Assembly: GCA_010093705.1 (NCBI GenBank)
Contig: MU006092.1
Coordinates: 1,074,500 to 1,138,499 of the forward strand
Direction of reading: 5' to 3'
DNA: 64,000 nt
Source: Patellaria atrata CBS 101060
Lineage: Eukaryota > Ascomycota > Dothideomycetes > Patellariales > Patellariaceae
Shown: positions 48,243 through 58,505 of the stretch, piece after piece
How the letters are laid out: each line of letters starts with the position of its first letter
Numbering within the stretch: position 1 is the stretch's first letter
The notes under the pieces: model-generated
Database searches by the model: none
What the model saw: only the letters and a program-made list of their open reading frames with translations
What the model was told of the DNA's origin: nothing
Translations under genes and position numbers: made by a program

Positions 48243-50030
48243 TTAGTCCACATTTTTGTACAGGTTAATCAACTCCCATGTTGCTCGTAAAACAGAAACC
48301 CCACCGCCCTGTGTTTCGACTGTACGACCTCTACCGCGGTCATTCCGGTCCCAGTTTCCCTTAAGCTTGCTTGTACTGGAAGCTTGTGACGGGTTTCTTC
48401 GAGCTCCAAGTTTCGCGTTTTCAGTGGTGCCACCATTTTGGGATGAGAACGGCTGGCTTCCAGACCATAACGGATCGAGCAAGAAACTCGCATTATTACG
48501 GTAGTCGATGGCTCCATCTGGAATGAGCGATTCTTCAACATCGCGTTCCCGCGTTCCTCTGTGTCCCCACCACATCCCAAACTCTCCCTTTTCATCTTTC
48601 GTTTTCAATGCTGCCTGAGCATTATACGAGACCCAGGGTGCGTATTCTTTACAACTTTCAGCGTGTAGGCGAGCCTCTGCCTTACTAGCGCGGTATGTTC
48701 TACCGGGAATCATAGCCACGAGAGGTAAAGGTTCGCAGAACAGAGTCAGGTGGTGGAAAAATATACCTTTGAATGTTTGACCATTCTGTGAACAGCTTCC
48801 CCACGGGTCACATATCTCTTCCATGATGCCATTACGGCCGAGACCTGCCCACTGGCTTTCCTTCTCAGCAGAGGAGCGATGATGCCATCCAGTCGCTGCA
48901 ATAACATTACGGACAAGGGTATGTCCATCTTCCAAATAGAAGATTTGCCCAGTGCCCTCCCATAAGCTACGGAGGCCGGAAAGTATCACACCCTGGTTAT
49001 ATGTGTATACCATCTCATTTCGTACATCACATTTGCCTGTGCCGATGGTCCCATTCTTTCCGTAGTTACGGATATGAAAGCCGTCAACGTAGAGACCTTT
49101 TTCATTAGTCATGTTACTGTTTTTAAGCCATGCATATGCGTCGATGGCTGTTCGTAAGTATTTAACATCATGGGGTTTTGCTGGTGGAAGATCCATGTCG
49201 TCATCTGCGGATGCTTCAAATGGAGAGGTGATATCGTCCCCGGGGAAATATAGATACATTCCAATCGCCGCTGATATAAAGAGTTCATTCGTAATCGCAT
49301 TTTTATATGGTTCCAAATGTGGGTTCCAAGTCATACCTCCCCCGCATAACTCCGTGCTCCATCCCTTTGTAGTAATATCGTAAAATATCCGCGCCCGATG
49401 CGCAAAAGCATTCCGAAATTGCTTCCCATACCAGCCAAAATCGCTATCGGACAACCCGCGCGAATAGTGCAACGTTGTATGCAGTTTGATGAATTTTATA
49501 TTCTCAAGCCAGCCAAGAACAACCCATAGCATATCATCATACGCTTGCGTCCGAATACTGAAGGCATTTTCTCCGAAATAGTATGCCACTGCCTGGGAGA
49601 AATACTTGTTCACCTCGTTCTCGATTCTCTGCCCATCAATTGAGGTTGTGCCAGGTAGTATGTAATCCATAGTTCTCGTAAGAGAAAAGAGGGAAGCAGA
49701 GACATACGTCCCCATAACAGCGGCCGTCCAATCAATTGCTCCTGGCCATGTCCCAATCCAAAGTTCAAAGTAATGTGTCTGCATCGTTTCAAGCGCATTG
49801 TGGAGTTCTTCAAGCGGGCTAAAGAAAAAGTCATTTTCGTTCGATGGAAATACTGAGGTCTCGTATGCTGAAACGGGAGGTTGGAGGAGCGCTTGGTCGA
49901 AGGAGATCTCCTGGATTGGTTCTCCACTCTCAGGAGTAGCTGCGCTGGAGGCCTGTGTACGGAGGAATAATGATATAAAAACAGTTGCTGCAAGCAAGCA
50001 GCGCGGATTCCAGGTATATGTCCAAGCCAT
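48243..50030 (-). CDS. GH76 family enzyme (DFG5/DCW1-like alpha-1,6-mannanase)
   Basis: Cell-wall enzyme family. DFG5/DCW1 members are thought to cut or transfer GPI-anchored glycoproteins onto wall glucan through the alpha-1,6-mannose core. A single exon of 595 residues starts with a signal peptide (WTYTWNPRCLLAATVFISLF...). It carries GH76 blocks GTWPGAIDWTAAVMGTYVSA, the catalytic Asp pair in AYDDMLWVVLGWLENI near residue 163, STELCGGGMTWNP, TNELFISAAIGMYL and YTYNQGVILSGLRSLWEGTG. It is longer than yeast Dcw1 (449). A low-complexity Ser/Arg/Gly stretch (KGNWDRNDRGRGRTVETQGG) sits near the end before a last helix. No hydrophobic GPI signal is visible, so it is probably secreted rather than anchored. 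Confidence 0.92.
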   Translation of the reverse strand: MAWTYTWNPRCLLAATVFISLFLRTQASSAATPESGEPIQEISFDQALLQPPVSAYETSVFPSNENDFFFSPLEELHNALETMQTHYFELWIGTWPGAIDWTAAVMGTYVSASLFSLTRTMDYILPGTTSIDGQRIENEVNKYFSQAVAYYFGENAFSIRTQAYDDMLWVVLGWLENIKFIKLHTTLHYSRGLSDSDFGWYGKQFRNAFAHRARIFYDITTKGWSTELCGGGMTWNPHLEPYKNAITNELFISAAIGMYLYFPGDDITSPFEASADDDMDLPPAKPHDVKYLRTAIDAYAWLKNSNMTNEKGLYVDGFHIRNYGKNGTIGTGKCDVRNEMVYTYNQGVILSGLRSLWEGTGQIFYLEDGHTLVRNVIAATGWHHRSSAEKESQWAGLGRNGIMEEICDPWGSCSQNGQTFKGIFFHHLTLFCEPLPLVAMIPGRTYRASKAEARLHAESCKEYAPWVSYNAQAALKTKDEKGEFGMWWGHRGTRERDVEESLIPDGAIDYRNNASFLLDPLWSGSQPFSSQNGGTTENAKLGARRNPSQASSTSKLKGNWDRNDRGRGRTVETQGGGVSVLRATWELINLYKNVD

Positions 50031-50492
50031 AATTTGTGATTCACAAACGGAAGATCATATGTACAATTACAGACAGTCGCAAAGGAGACACCTCGCACAC
50101 CTCACGCCTTTTTTGTTGAAATGAGGGACGAAACGGGGTCAAGTGCGGAAACAGGCCATAAAGGAAGAACAAACCGTGGTAGGCGAGTCCATAGGGGGTA
50201 GAAGTAACCAAGGGAGGACAAGACGGGAGATAGAGAGGAAGAGTTGTTGTCGCGCGTGACGTCCCAAGTTTCCCAACTCAAAGTTGGAGGATCAAACAGA
50301 GCAAGCTGATGCCAAGCATCGGTTCATCCTCGGATCTAGATATTTTTAGCGAGATCTTAGCGCGCCTTTTTCCATCCCAAAATCCAACTCCGCACCTCGT
50401 AAGGCGGCACAAAAAGGAGACAACAAGCAGTAGTAATTGAACAACCACAGAACAAAAATGCAAAAGAAAGATGCTATTCAAAAGAATGGTGT

Positions 50493-50608
50493 TGATCAGG
50501 GTGGGAATCGAACCCACGCACGTTTCCGAACAGGTATTTTCGGATATCGCTTCGACAGAAGTCTCAGATAGCCTGAAACCTGCGCCATAACCACTCGGCC
50601 ACCTGACC
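50493..50608 (-). tRNA. tRNA-Leu(CAG) with intron
   Basis: The minus strand folds as a class II tRNA. The acceptor stem GGTCAGG pairs with CCTGATC (one G-T pair) and the D arm is GCCGAGTGGTTATGGC. The anticodon stem CAGGT/ACCTG has loop TTCAGG..., giving anticodon CAG. The T arm is GTGGG-TTCGATT-CCCAC. About 35 bases (CTATCTGAGAC... to ...CCGAAAA) interrupt the loop right after position 37, the usual place for tRNA introns. A long variable arm and discriminator A agree with leucine. CCA is not encoded. Confidence 0.92.
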
Positions 50609-52421
50609 TTAGAGTTAGACAAGAATTTGAAGGTAGCTAGCTTGCAAAGCACGGTTGTCATACTTGGATTGGGAAACATGGTTTCGTGCGGTTCTGCTGA
50701 ACTAATTGGTAGGCTGTACCGAAGTCCGCATGTCATTCCGTTGTGCCGGTAGAACACCGAGAGACACAAGGTGGACCAATAGCAATGTACGGAGACATTG
50801 GGGAGGAGATGGTGATATTAGGTGAGGGTAGAGATGTCGCGATTCATCCATTCAATTATTCTATCCGCAGGTATCAATATCCCATTTTGTTCTTCTTGAA
50901 AGTACCCCTGAAACAAGTTTTGATCAAAATCGCCGGTTTCACATAAGTCTAACTAGATCGCTAACTATTCCGAAATAACCAAATCTACTTTTAGTTACCT
51001 ACTAGGTTATCTACTGTGCTACGGAGTTGCTCACGATTCGGTCCCACCATGGTCGTCGGTATGGCCGATATACACTAACTACCCGCAGCAGAACACTAAT
51101 GGAGTTGCCTTACATTCTATCACCCTTCAAGTAGAAATACAACCCTGTAAAGCATACTATACAAGAGCGTCTACTTAGGATTCACGTAAAATGGAGTGCA
51201 TTCCATCTCAATATAGACTCTAGGTCATGCAGGCGGAATTGAATTGCTATTTGAGCACCATCCACTTTCCAGATTGCGAATGAACGCTTTAGATGGGGTC
51301 ATGATCGGCAGGTTGTTGCAGCTTTCTAGGTTTTCCAGTAAGACTCAACATGTCCCTGGACGTATGGTTCTACGTGTTCAATCCGATACTCTATCCAAAG
51401 TTCCTCCGCCGTATCATTCTCTTACTTTTCTCCCAGTTCTTCCGACAATAGAACTCTTATAAGCCTTCACAGATAAGGTACAGTCATACATTGTTCTTCC
51501 CACCAAAGAAAGATTCATTAGAATTTTGTTGTTTCGCAAGCCCCACCCAGTCTCATCTCAAAACTACAGGGTTTCTACATCACTGAAATCTCCAAAGTGG
51601 ATGTGATGGAAAAACCAGCAGTTCATTTCAAGCTTCCCCTCTCAATAGAGATGAACATACATTTTTAAAAGAAGGCTCGGGTAAATGAAGGCCAAATTCA
51701 TGTTCCAGAAGAGAGATGTGGTTTGAGAGATAGGCCTCATAATACTCGGGCGTCAAGGAGGATAGACCGGTAAGTCTATAGCAAGCACCTGATCTAGCAC
51801 ACATGATGTGGGTATGGCGTTTTCGCAGTCCTAACAGGGAAGAGGTAGCAAACCTAAAAGAAACGGGAAAGTAGATGGAACCACGTCACTGAAAACTTGT
51901 TGTTTATAGACCAGTATTTAGCTATTAGGATAGATGCTGGATATTGTGCGGACTATACTGAGGTTGGGGTGAATTTTCAGGTCGTTACCTCCACTACTTG
52001 TATGACTCTGAACCGGTAAGTCATTTCCCTTGAGACCCACTATGGTGGGTTTGTCATTGCTCGAGGGGATCAGCGCCGAAATGGTGAGGCAGAACAAATA
52101 AGAGTTTGGTGAGTGAAATACTTTGCGAGGCGAAGGCCACCCGTGACTGCATACAAAGAAATGGATCCCCTTTGACGCCCTGTGTTACCTGATCTCTGAC
52201 CGGTATAGCCCACTGTTTCACGACGTTCGCGCCAACAGTGATGCAAAATCACACTTAAAAGTAGTATAAGAGACGCTGTAAATTTGATAAACAAGAGAAA
52301 TTCCTTCCGCTAACATAAATCCTAGGCCCAACCCCCTTTTACCGTGGAATAGTTTATACCTCAACACAACTACCTTTCCTCCATTAAACTCTAATCAAAC
52401 AAAATTTCCGTCAAGTCTGCC
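50609..52421. other. 1.8 kb without a supported gene
   Basis: Spacer between the tRNA and the first small MG-Cys gene. Only short chance frames occur. It probably includes the promoter of the gene at 52422. Confidence 0.5.
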
Positions 52422-53007
52422 ATGGGCAACTTGCTATGCCGCCCATACTCAGAGTCAAAGAAAAGACACAGGTCCTCTCCCAAATCAAAACATCGAAAGC
52501 GCAGCTCTCGTAAAACGAAGGACAGGTCGAGGGCTCATTGTGATAGTAGAGGGCGAACATATGTGTCGGAAGCATCAAGGGAGCGACAAAGGCAGCGAGA
52601 AAGGATCCGGCGTGATGAAATTGAATCGATAGACGATCGGCGTTACGGTTGTAAGTTTATATTTACTTATCCTTTTCAGCGTGTCAAGCCTTTTCTTTTT
52701 AGCTCTACGTACGGATCTAATGCACTTTCAGCCTATTAGTTCAAATCCCGGTATATGTTGTTGGAGGGATGTAGGGCTATATGAATACCCACGTGGTCTT
52801 GTTATAAATCTGATGAGGGTGATGTGGGTGTTATGTGTCGTCCGGATCATTCCGATGATGGCTCCCATAGTCGATGTACAGTACAGTACAATGTACTCGA
52901 CTCCTGCTGATGTGTATCATCGCTCTATAATCCTTAGCCAGAGGTCCGATTCACTTCCCCTCGACAGAATTGTAACACCCCGTCTTACACGACCCTCCTA
53001 CAGATAA
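52422..53007 (+). CDS. Small MG-Cys protein 1, basic, putative double-acylated
   Basis: Starts in a strong context (CCATGG) with MGNLLCRPYSESKKRH. Gly2 for N-myristoylation, Cys6 for palmitoylation and downstream basic residues are the classic membrane-targeting set. An Arg/Ser/Lys-rich disordered body follows (RSRAHCDSRGRTYVSEASR, RERIRRDEIESIDDRRYG). A 52-base intron (52651-52702, GTAAGT to TTTTTAG) joins to a second exon that is open to TAA at 53005, giving 177 residues. An alternative acceptor would stop after RRYGSY. No known family. Three more genes with the same kind of start follow on the same strand. Lipidation is inferred from sequence. Confidence 0.55.
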
Positions 53008-53767
53008 CCTAGTTCTCGCGGCCTACTCGTGGCTCATAAATAGAATGAAACTATTTTCTCATACTCCGCAAGGACTCAAAACCAGCCAGAGACATTCATC
53101 ACTCCTTCGTCCAAATAATTTCGACTGACAACGTGCCATCGAACTTGATTTTTGTCTTGCAGACGAGCGACTCGAGTGAAGAATATCGAGTATATCCAAT
53201 AGACACAGTATTGTACTAGATATAGAGCTGAGTTTAAGGTGACTAAAGTTGGATTGACAGAGATTGAGAGTGTTCAGTGGATATCTGATGCACAATGCGC
53301 TTGTTGAGTCGGTATTATCTCGAGCGGTGTGACTCCAAAACCAGAATTAAGGCCTACCAGAACCGTGTGCCATCATTATTACTTTTTACATTTGAATACT
53401 CTCACCATTTTGAATAACCTTTGAAGAGTAATTGCAAGAAAGCGGCTTGACTGAGATGTGGAGACAATAACATCTCCGATCCAATTAAAACCTCTTACGT
53501 GCATAGGAGAAATCTCTACCTATCTTTGACCCTTGAGTCTTACGCTCCTCCCTCTAAAAGGAGTCACTAAAGGATCCAAGTTTAACATAAAATCAAGGGA
53601 AGGGTCGGAGGTGGAGAAGAAATTTTAAAAACCTCTTTTCACGGCAAGAGCTCAATTATCACTACGACCTCTAGCGATCAGATCACCAACACCTCACTTC
53701 TAACTAAGAAAAGCTCTTAAAATCTTCTCAAGTCGTCTCTGAAGAAATTCTACGAAGCAGCATCATC
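53008..53767. other. Intergenic between MG-Cys genes 1 and 2
   Basis: 760 bases holding the 3' end of gene 1 and the promoter of gene 2. An A/T-rich ATTTTAAAAACC lies about 140 bases before the next ATG. No gene was recognised. Confidence 0.5.
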
Positions 53768-54259
53768 ATGGGCTCATGTTGCAGGCGAAGCTCTCCGGAA
53801 CCAGAGACCAAAAAAGCCAAACTTATTGAGACTGCAACGCCAGCAGAACTCAAAGAGGAAAGACTAAACATTCAGGGGCATCGGCGAAAATGGAAGAAAT
53901 CAGATAATCAGTGGAATAGAGATAACCCACTCTCCAACATACCGAACACGCATCCCACGTTCGAACCGAACATTGAACGCAAGGAGAGCTCTGGTTTTAG
54001 ATCGATCCGGAGAATGATACCTAATTATCACCTTGATAGAGAAACGCAACTGGATCATAACATGACAGGACATCTTGATTTACTTTACCACGTAACCGAA
54101 CCAGACAGACCAACTGCCGAGGATATGTGCCATAACAATGCACAAAATCCACAAGTTTCGACACCAAATATCCGCCCTGAGTTACGGAGGAAACCTGTGC
54201 CAGAACCGGCTGTAACCGCTAGAGAGGATATGTACCCGAACAATGTATCAATTCAATAG
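53768..54259 (+). CDS. Small MG-Cys protein 2, putative double-acylated
   Basis: One exon, 163 residues, starting MGSCCRRSSPEPETKKAK: Gly2, Ser3, adjacent Cys4-Cys5 and basic residues, a textbook myristoyl-palmitoyl start. The body is polar and disordered. Near the end an imperfect repeat is visible (TAEDMCHNNAQ and TAREDMYPNNVS) flanking ELRRKPVPEP. The RRKPVP word recurs in protein 3. The leader before the ATG is A/C-rich, as in strongly expressed fungal genes. No family was recognised and the function is unknown. Confidence 0.65.
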   Translation: MGSCCRRSSPEPETKKAKLIETATPAELKEERLNIQGHRRKWKKSDNQWNRDNPLSNIPNTHPTFEPNIERKESSGFRSIRRMIPNYHLDRETQLDHNMTGHLDLLYHVTEPDRPTAEDMCHNNAQNPQVSTPNIRPELRRKPVPEPAVTAREDMYPNNVSIQ

Positions 54260-54904
54260 GTGTCAGCCCCAAGTCCGCTTCCTAATGCACCGAGTTTAGG
54301 GCGAAACGCGGCGAGTTGTATACCAACAATGAGGAGAGACCGCTGGCTCCGGCATCAAACTTCTCAGCACATATATGAAGGAGGGAGAGTTCAGTGCCAA
54401 CTGACAATGAGCTTAACCATGGAGAGCAGCCTTGGTCTTGGAAGGAAAGGGATATGAGGCAATATCAAGGTCGTGTCGAGACCTCACTAGAGGTGTTTGA
54501 ACTAGGGAGAGACCTAAAATCTCAACCATGATCTATCAATAAATCTAATAAAATTGGAAAAAGGAGATGAAAATCATGTTTGCTCGTGAATATGGTGAAG
54601 TGTTGATGAAATCTTATGCATGTGATAGGGAGGCCCCCCTTTGAAATAACATAAAACACTTTGTCTATGTACAACAACTTACACTTACACGACAATGAAG
54701 AAGCCAATCACGCGGGCAAGACAGGTATAAGAGAAGGTTCAGCGTCGTCGGAGATTGAGATTGAGATTATACAAACACTCTCGCAGGAAGAACTCAACTA
54801 GAAGAAAAGTTTCACTCACCTGAACCTTCAAAACTTCAAACCCCTGAGTTCCCCTCAAAGAGAAAGCTAATACCAACCCAAGGAAACACTCTTCAAACTT
54901 CACC
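54260..54904. other. Intergenic between MG-Cys genes 2 and 3
   Basis: 645 bases with the 3' region of gene 2 and a C/A-rich leader before 54905. A TATAAGAG word lies near 54727. No other gene was recognised. Confidence 0.5.
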
Positions 54905-55390
54905 ATGGGTTGCAGAAGCAGTCGCCAGAAAGCCCAAACCCCCGCCAGCTCTAGAGCTCTAGCCAACCACGAACCCCTGAACATCCACAAAATCCGACGA
55001 GAAAAGCACGAAGGAATGCAAGCTCACAAAGGTCAGCGATCTCCTATGGTACGTTATCCACCCCTAGACTTACCCAGTGTTTACAGTCCTTTCCAGGAAA
55101 CCCCGCCACCAGCATGCAACGACTCTCTCAACGTTCACAGGATCCGTCGAGAGAGGACACAAGTTCGCAAAGAGCAGCGCCCACAGTTGGTACGTTATCC
55201 AACTATTGACTTACCTAGTGTTTACAGCCCATTTCAGACGCCCACTCCGGAGTTCCCTAGTACCTTTAGCACGTTCCGCGCGAATAAGCAGGTTGTTAGG
55301 AGGAAACCGGTACCGCTGAGAGGACCTGTGAGTCCGTTGACTGGGTGGGTTGAAGATGATGGACGGCCTATTAGCCCTTTGGGCATATGA
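54905..55390 (+). CDS. Small MG-Cys protein 3 with internal duplication
   Basis: One exon, 161 residues, start MGCRSSRQKAQTPASS in context CACCATGG: Gly2, Cys3, Ser5-Ser6 and basic residues. The middle is an internal tandem repeat of about 50 residues. NIHKIRREK pairs with NVHRIRRER, and VRYPPLDLPSVYSPFQ with VRYPTIDLPSVYSPFQ. After it come VVRRKPVPL, shared with protein 2, and a Pro-rich end (SPLTGW, RPISPLGI). Such short Tyr/Pro words in a membrane-tethered disordered chain look like docking sites; that is inference. No known family. Confidence 0.68.
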   Translation: MGCRSSRQKAQTPASSRALANHEPLNIHKIRREKHEGMQAHKGQRSPMVRYPPLDLPSVYSPFQETPPPACNDSLNVHRIRRERTQVRKEQRPQLVRYPTIDLPSVYSPFQTPTPEFPSTFSTFRANKQVVRRKPVPLRGPVSPLTGWVEDDGRPISPLGI

Positions 55391-56423
55391 GATTCAGCGA
55401 AGCGCGGGCGCTGATGTATTTTAGGGTTTGTAAGCGCTCGTGGGAAGATGTCCCATTGATAACCTCGATTAGGGGGTGTTTTAAGAGGATGATCTAACTG
55501 TAGAGTTCTATGAGTAGAAATTAGTCAATCACCGTGCATTGCCGTAGATACGCTGCCGTTAATTTTTTTTAGAGGTAATGATGTTTACAATATTATATTC
55601 GTTCTTGATTGCTCCTTGCTTGTCTCGTTTGTGCGGGTTTTTGTTGTCCACCGGAAGTTATGGGGAGATGGAAGTGATGAAGTCGTTGATCGTATGACTA
55701 CCCTTGGTCAAGGAAAGTACCTTGAAAGATCCGATGGGAGTTTCTTGATTCTCCTCGCCTAAGTTTGAGGAAAGTGTTATTTTGCACTATTTTTCTTCCT
55801 TTTCCTCATCTTTATTATAATATTTTGCCTCTATTCTATTATCTCCCTTCCATGTATTATTTGCATGTTTCCCGTCTGTCATATTTTGTAGAAGTTCTTT
55901 CAAGTAGTTTATGAATCTACGCAAGGGGACAAAGCCATTGTGTTACCATAGGAGTTCTGTTCTGGCCAGCTCTAACGCGGACATGAGATGCCTCGATGCG
56001 ACGGGATAAGACAACTGAATATGAATCACTAAAGAATCCCACATCCCAAGATGAATAGAATCTCCATTCGAAGCATTCCGGAACCCTCAAACACTGTCAG
56101 TCATTCGATTCTTATGTTTGTCTACTTCACCGAGAGATCTAGTCATGTGAAAGAGTCAGATATGTTCTGTCCGATCAAGGTGCAATACTTGCTTAAGACC
56201 CTCAGTCTCCTTCATTGTCCGCTCTATATAAGGAGCTCGATGGATACAAAAGCACTCCTTAATATTTAGGATATTCTAAGTTCAATATCTTCGAGAGATT
56301 TAGGACCTCAAAAACCTACTACAAATTTTCTCTCAAATATATCCGCATATCCGGTCCTTGCAAGTCTTGGAGTCACATCACCAAAAACCTAGACTTCAAG
56401 ATGACCTCACGCTTCTTCAGACT
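55391..56423. other. Intergenic between MG-Cys genes 3 and 4
   Basis: 1.0 kb. A CTATATAAGG TATA-like box lies at about 56224-56233, roughly 190 bases before the next ATG. A short upstream ATG frame starts at 56401 and overlaps the start of gene 4. Confidence 0.5.
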
Positions 56424-56759
56424 ATGGGGTGTCTCTGTTACACTGAAGGAACTCACCCTCCTGGGATAACACCTCATCCTCACCCCATCCCACTTCAGGA
56501 TATTTCAAACCCTCAATCAGAGCCCCGGACCGTTCCGGTTCCAGAAAATGTTACCCTGCCAAATGTCACCCAACATGAGAACCTTCCCGGCGTCGGATTC
56601 TCTGCCCTGACCTCTCAAAATACTGTTTTACGACAAGCTGAATCTAGCACGCAGCAACAACAGCATCTCGGAGGTAGTACCAGCAACCAAAATCACCCAA
56701 CTGGAGTTGCGACCCCCCCCCCCCCCCCGGGCCCCCGAACTGAGCTTACAAATCGGTGA
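56424..56759 (+). CDS. Small MG-Cys protein 4, Pro-rich
   Basis: One exon, 111 residues, starting MGCLCYTEGTHPPGITP: Gly2 with Cys3 and Cys5, fitting double palmitoylation next to myristate, though without the basic cluster of the other three. The body is Pro/His/Gln-rich and disordered (RTVPVPENV, QQQQ, ATPPPPPGPR). The run of 16 C at 56713-56728 codes the Pro stretch and is a slippage hotspot that could change the last frame between isolates. An overlapping upstream ATG at 56401 may reduce translation. No family was recognised. Confidence 0.5.
   Translation: MGCLCYTEGTHPPGITPHPHPIPLQDISNPQSEPRTVPVPENVTLPNVTQHENLPGVGFSALTSQNTVLRQAESSTQQQQHLGGSTSNQNHPTGVATPPPPPGPRTELTNR
56713..56728. repeat. 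Poly(C) tract, 16 bases
   Basis: Uninterrupted run of sixteen C inside the fourth MG-Cys gene, followed by GGG and five more C. Confidence 0.95.
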
Positions 56760-57718
56760 CCGCATTCCAGGCGACCAATTGCATAAAGTACACTAGACTG
56801 AAAACTCCAAGTTTGCGGAGATGATGACCCCTACGAATAAGAAGTCTGCGTCCAAACGGCCCAGACCTCGGAAGGCTTAGTGGGTGATGGATGCTGTGGA
56901 GCGGATACTCCTTTGTCAATTTGCATGACTGTTTTCAAGGAGGGTATGTATTTCGCACTCTCAACTGTAATACCACGCGGGCGGGAGTTGTGCGTTAAAC
57001 TAAAATTTAGGACGATGTTATTAGGAGAGTAATGAGATGATAGGATTAACGAACTCGGATATGTGAATGTAAAGTGCATGATAGAATGAAAAATATGCTG
57101 AAAATCCAATGACCAATTGTGAGAGGCTCGAAATAATGGTTACACTTAGAGAGAGATGGGCAGGTATGACTCGCATTTCCTCTCTGAAAGCAGAATATAT
57201 CGACCCATGTGTCACGGGATTATGGAAGTAAGAAATGAGAAGGCGCCTAACTCAATCGTAGACCCTACCAAAAAGCGTCTAGTCAGATACATAGTCAGTC
57301 GAGAAAAGCCATTTGCATAACACAAAGATTCCCGGGAGACCTCTGTGGAGACCAGAACATACGTGCTGATACAAAATACTATCGGGGGACGGACCTCGAG
57401 ATGGAGGATGCACTTTGTGACTTTATGTTACTACTCGATGTAGAACATTGTACAGGTACGTGAATAATCTATGAAAAATTTAAAGACATAGAGAGATCAT
57501 TATTAACATAAGAGAGGGTATATAGAGGGCAACTCATTTCATCCAACCTCGACCAGCATCCGCTTCAGCACTCACTGGCACAAGAACTTCACTCCACACC
57601 CACCGCAGTGTCTGTAATTGCAACCTTCGCGTCAACTGCAATTTCCACTGTAATAGAAATGGCACCAACACCTCCATAGAGGTCCTCCTTGAGGCCCAGA
57701 CCTCCCGCAGGTCTTCCC
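56760..57718. other. Intergenic before the Cys-rich gene
   Basis: 960 bases. A TATATAG word lies at 57519, about 200 bases before the next chosen ATG. Minus-strand frames here lack support. Confidence 0.45.
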
Positions 57719-58213
57719 ATGCTGCCTCATTCGAGTCGAGTTGGGAAGAAAGTAATATTCAACGTTCTGGAAACACCGTCGATAGTGAGGGATAGGGACA
57801 GGGTCGGAGGAGTGTGGAAGCGCTGTAGGGAGATCTGCAGATATTGTCCTGACAACGAACGCCACAGAGCGACGAAGTTGTACAACTTCAACGATACCAG
57901 GGAGATCTGCTTAGACTGTGGTCATAAACGCTGTAAGAGCTGCACTTGGTATGTACTACGTGGAGAAGACGATTTGATGAGGAGATGTAATCCCACTTCC
58001 CCACGATCCTCGCGCGCGGACTTAATACGAGAACGGCCCCTTATTGACTCGGGTAAAGAAAAGGGGCTGCTCATTGAGAAATTTCTTGGAAAAGACTTGC
58101 AACCGAGGAGTTCGGTCTTGTTAAAGGAGATAGCAGACATCTACAAAGGAGGGCAAGTACATTGGAGCTTGAGGTATGATACAGAATCTCCTAAGAATAT
58201 GGAGACTGAGTGA
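57719..58213 (+). CDS. Small Cys-rich putative zinc-binding protein
   Basis: From ATG 57719 the frame gives 164 residues. The core is a probable zinc site: CREICRYC, about 25 residues, then CLDCGHKRCKSC. The C-x2-C ... C-x2-C-G-H-x2-C-x2-C pattern resembles treble-clef or RING-like fungal small proteins. A charged C-terminal half follows (LIRERPLIDSGKEKGLLIEK). The frame is open about 30 bases upstream of the ATG and an intron in the leader is possible (ATG at 57659 then CCATAG). It sits directly behind the MG-Cys genes on the same strand and may belong with them. No exact family was recognised. Confidence 0.55.
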   Translation: MLPHSSRVGKKVIFNVLETPSIVRDRDRVGGVWKRCREICRYCPDNERHRATKLYNFNDTREICLDCGHKRCKSCTWYVLRGEDDLMRRCNPTSPRSSRADLIRERPLIDSGKEKGLLIEKFLGKDLQPRSSVLLKEIADIYKGGQVHWSLRYDTESPKNMETE

Positions 58214-58505
58214 CAGCGGAACTAACATCTACAGAAATCTACTTTCCTAAGCCCTGCGTATTCACGGAAAGGCTGTTTCTGCTTTATTCTTATCGATGTC
58301 TGAACTATTGGTAGTGGAATCAAAATAGAACATAATTGTAACGAGTCATGAGCAGAAAACTGGTAGATCCTCTGACGAAAGATGTGAAGAGGGTTATGCT
58401 ACTGAAAATGTTGATATTTATAGAAAGATTATCCCTCCAAATGCAACTTGTAAGATACCACAAGAAAACCTGAGAACCCTATACACTACTTACGGAGCAC
58501 GTATC

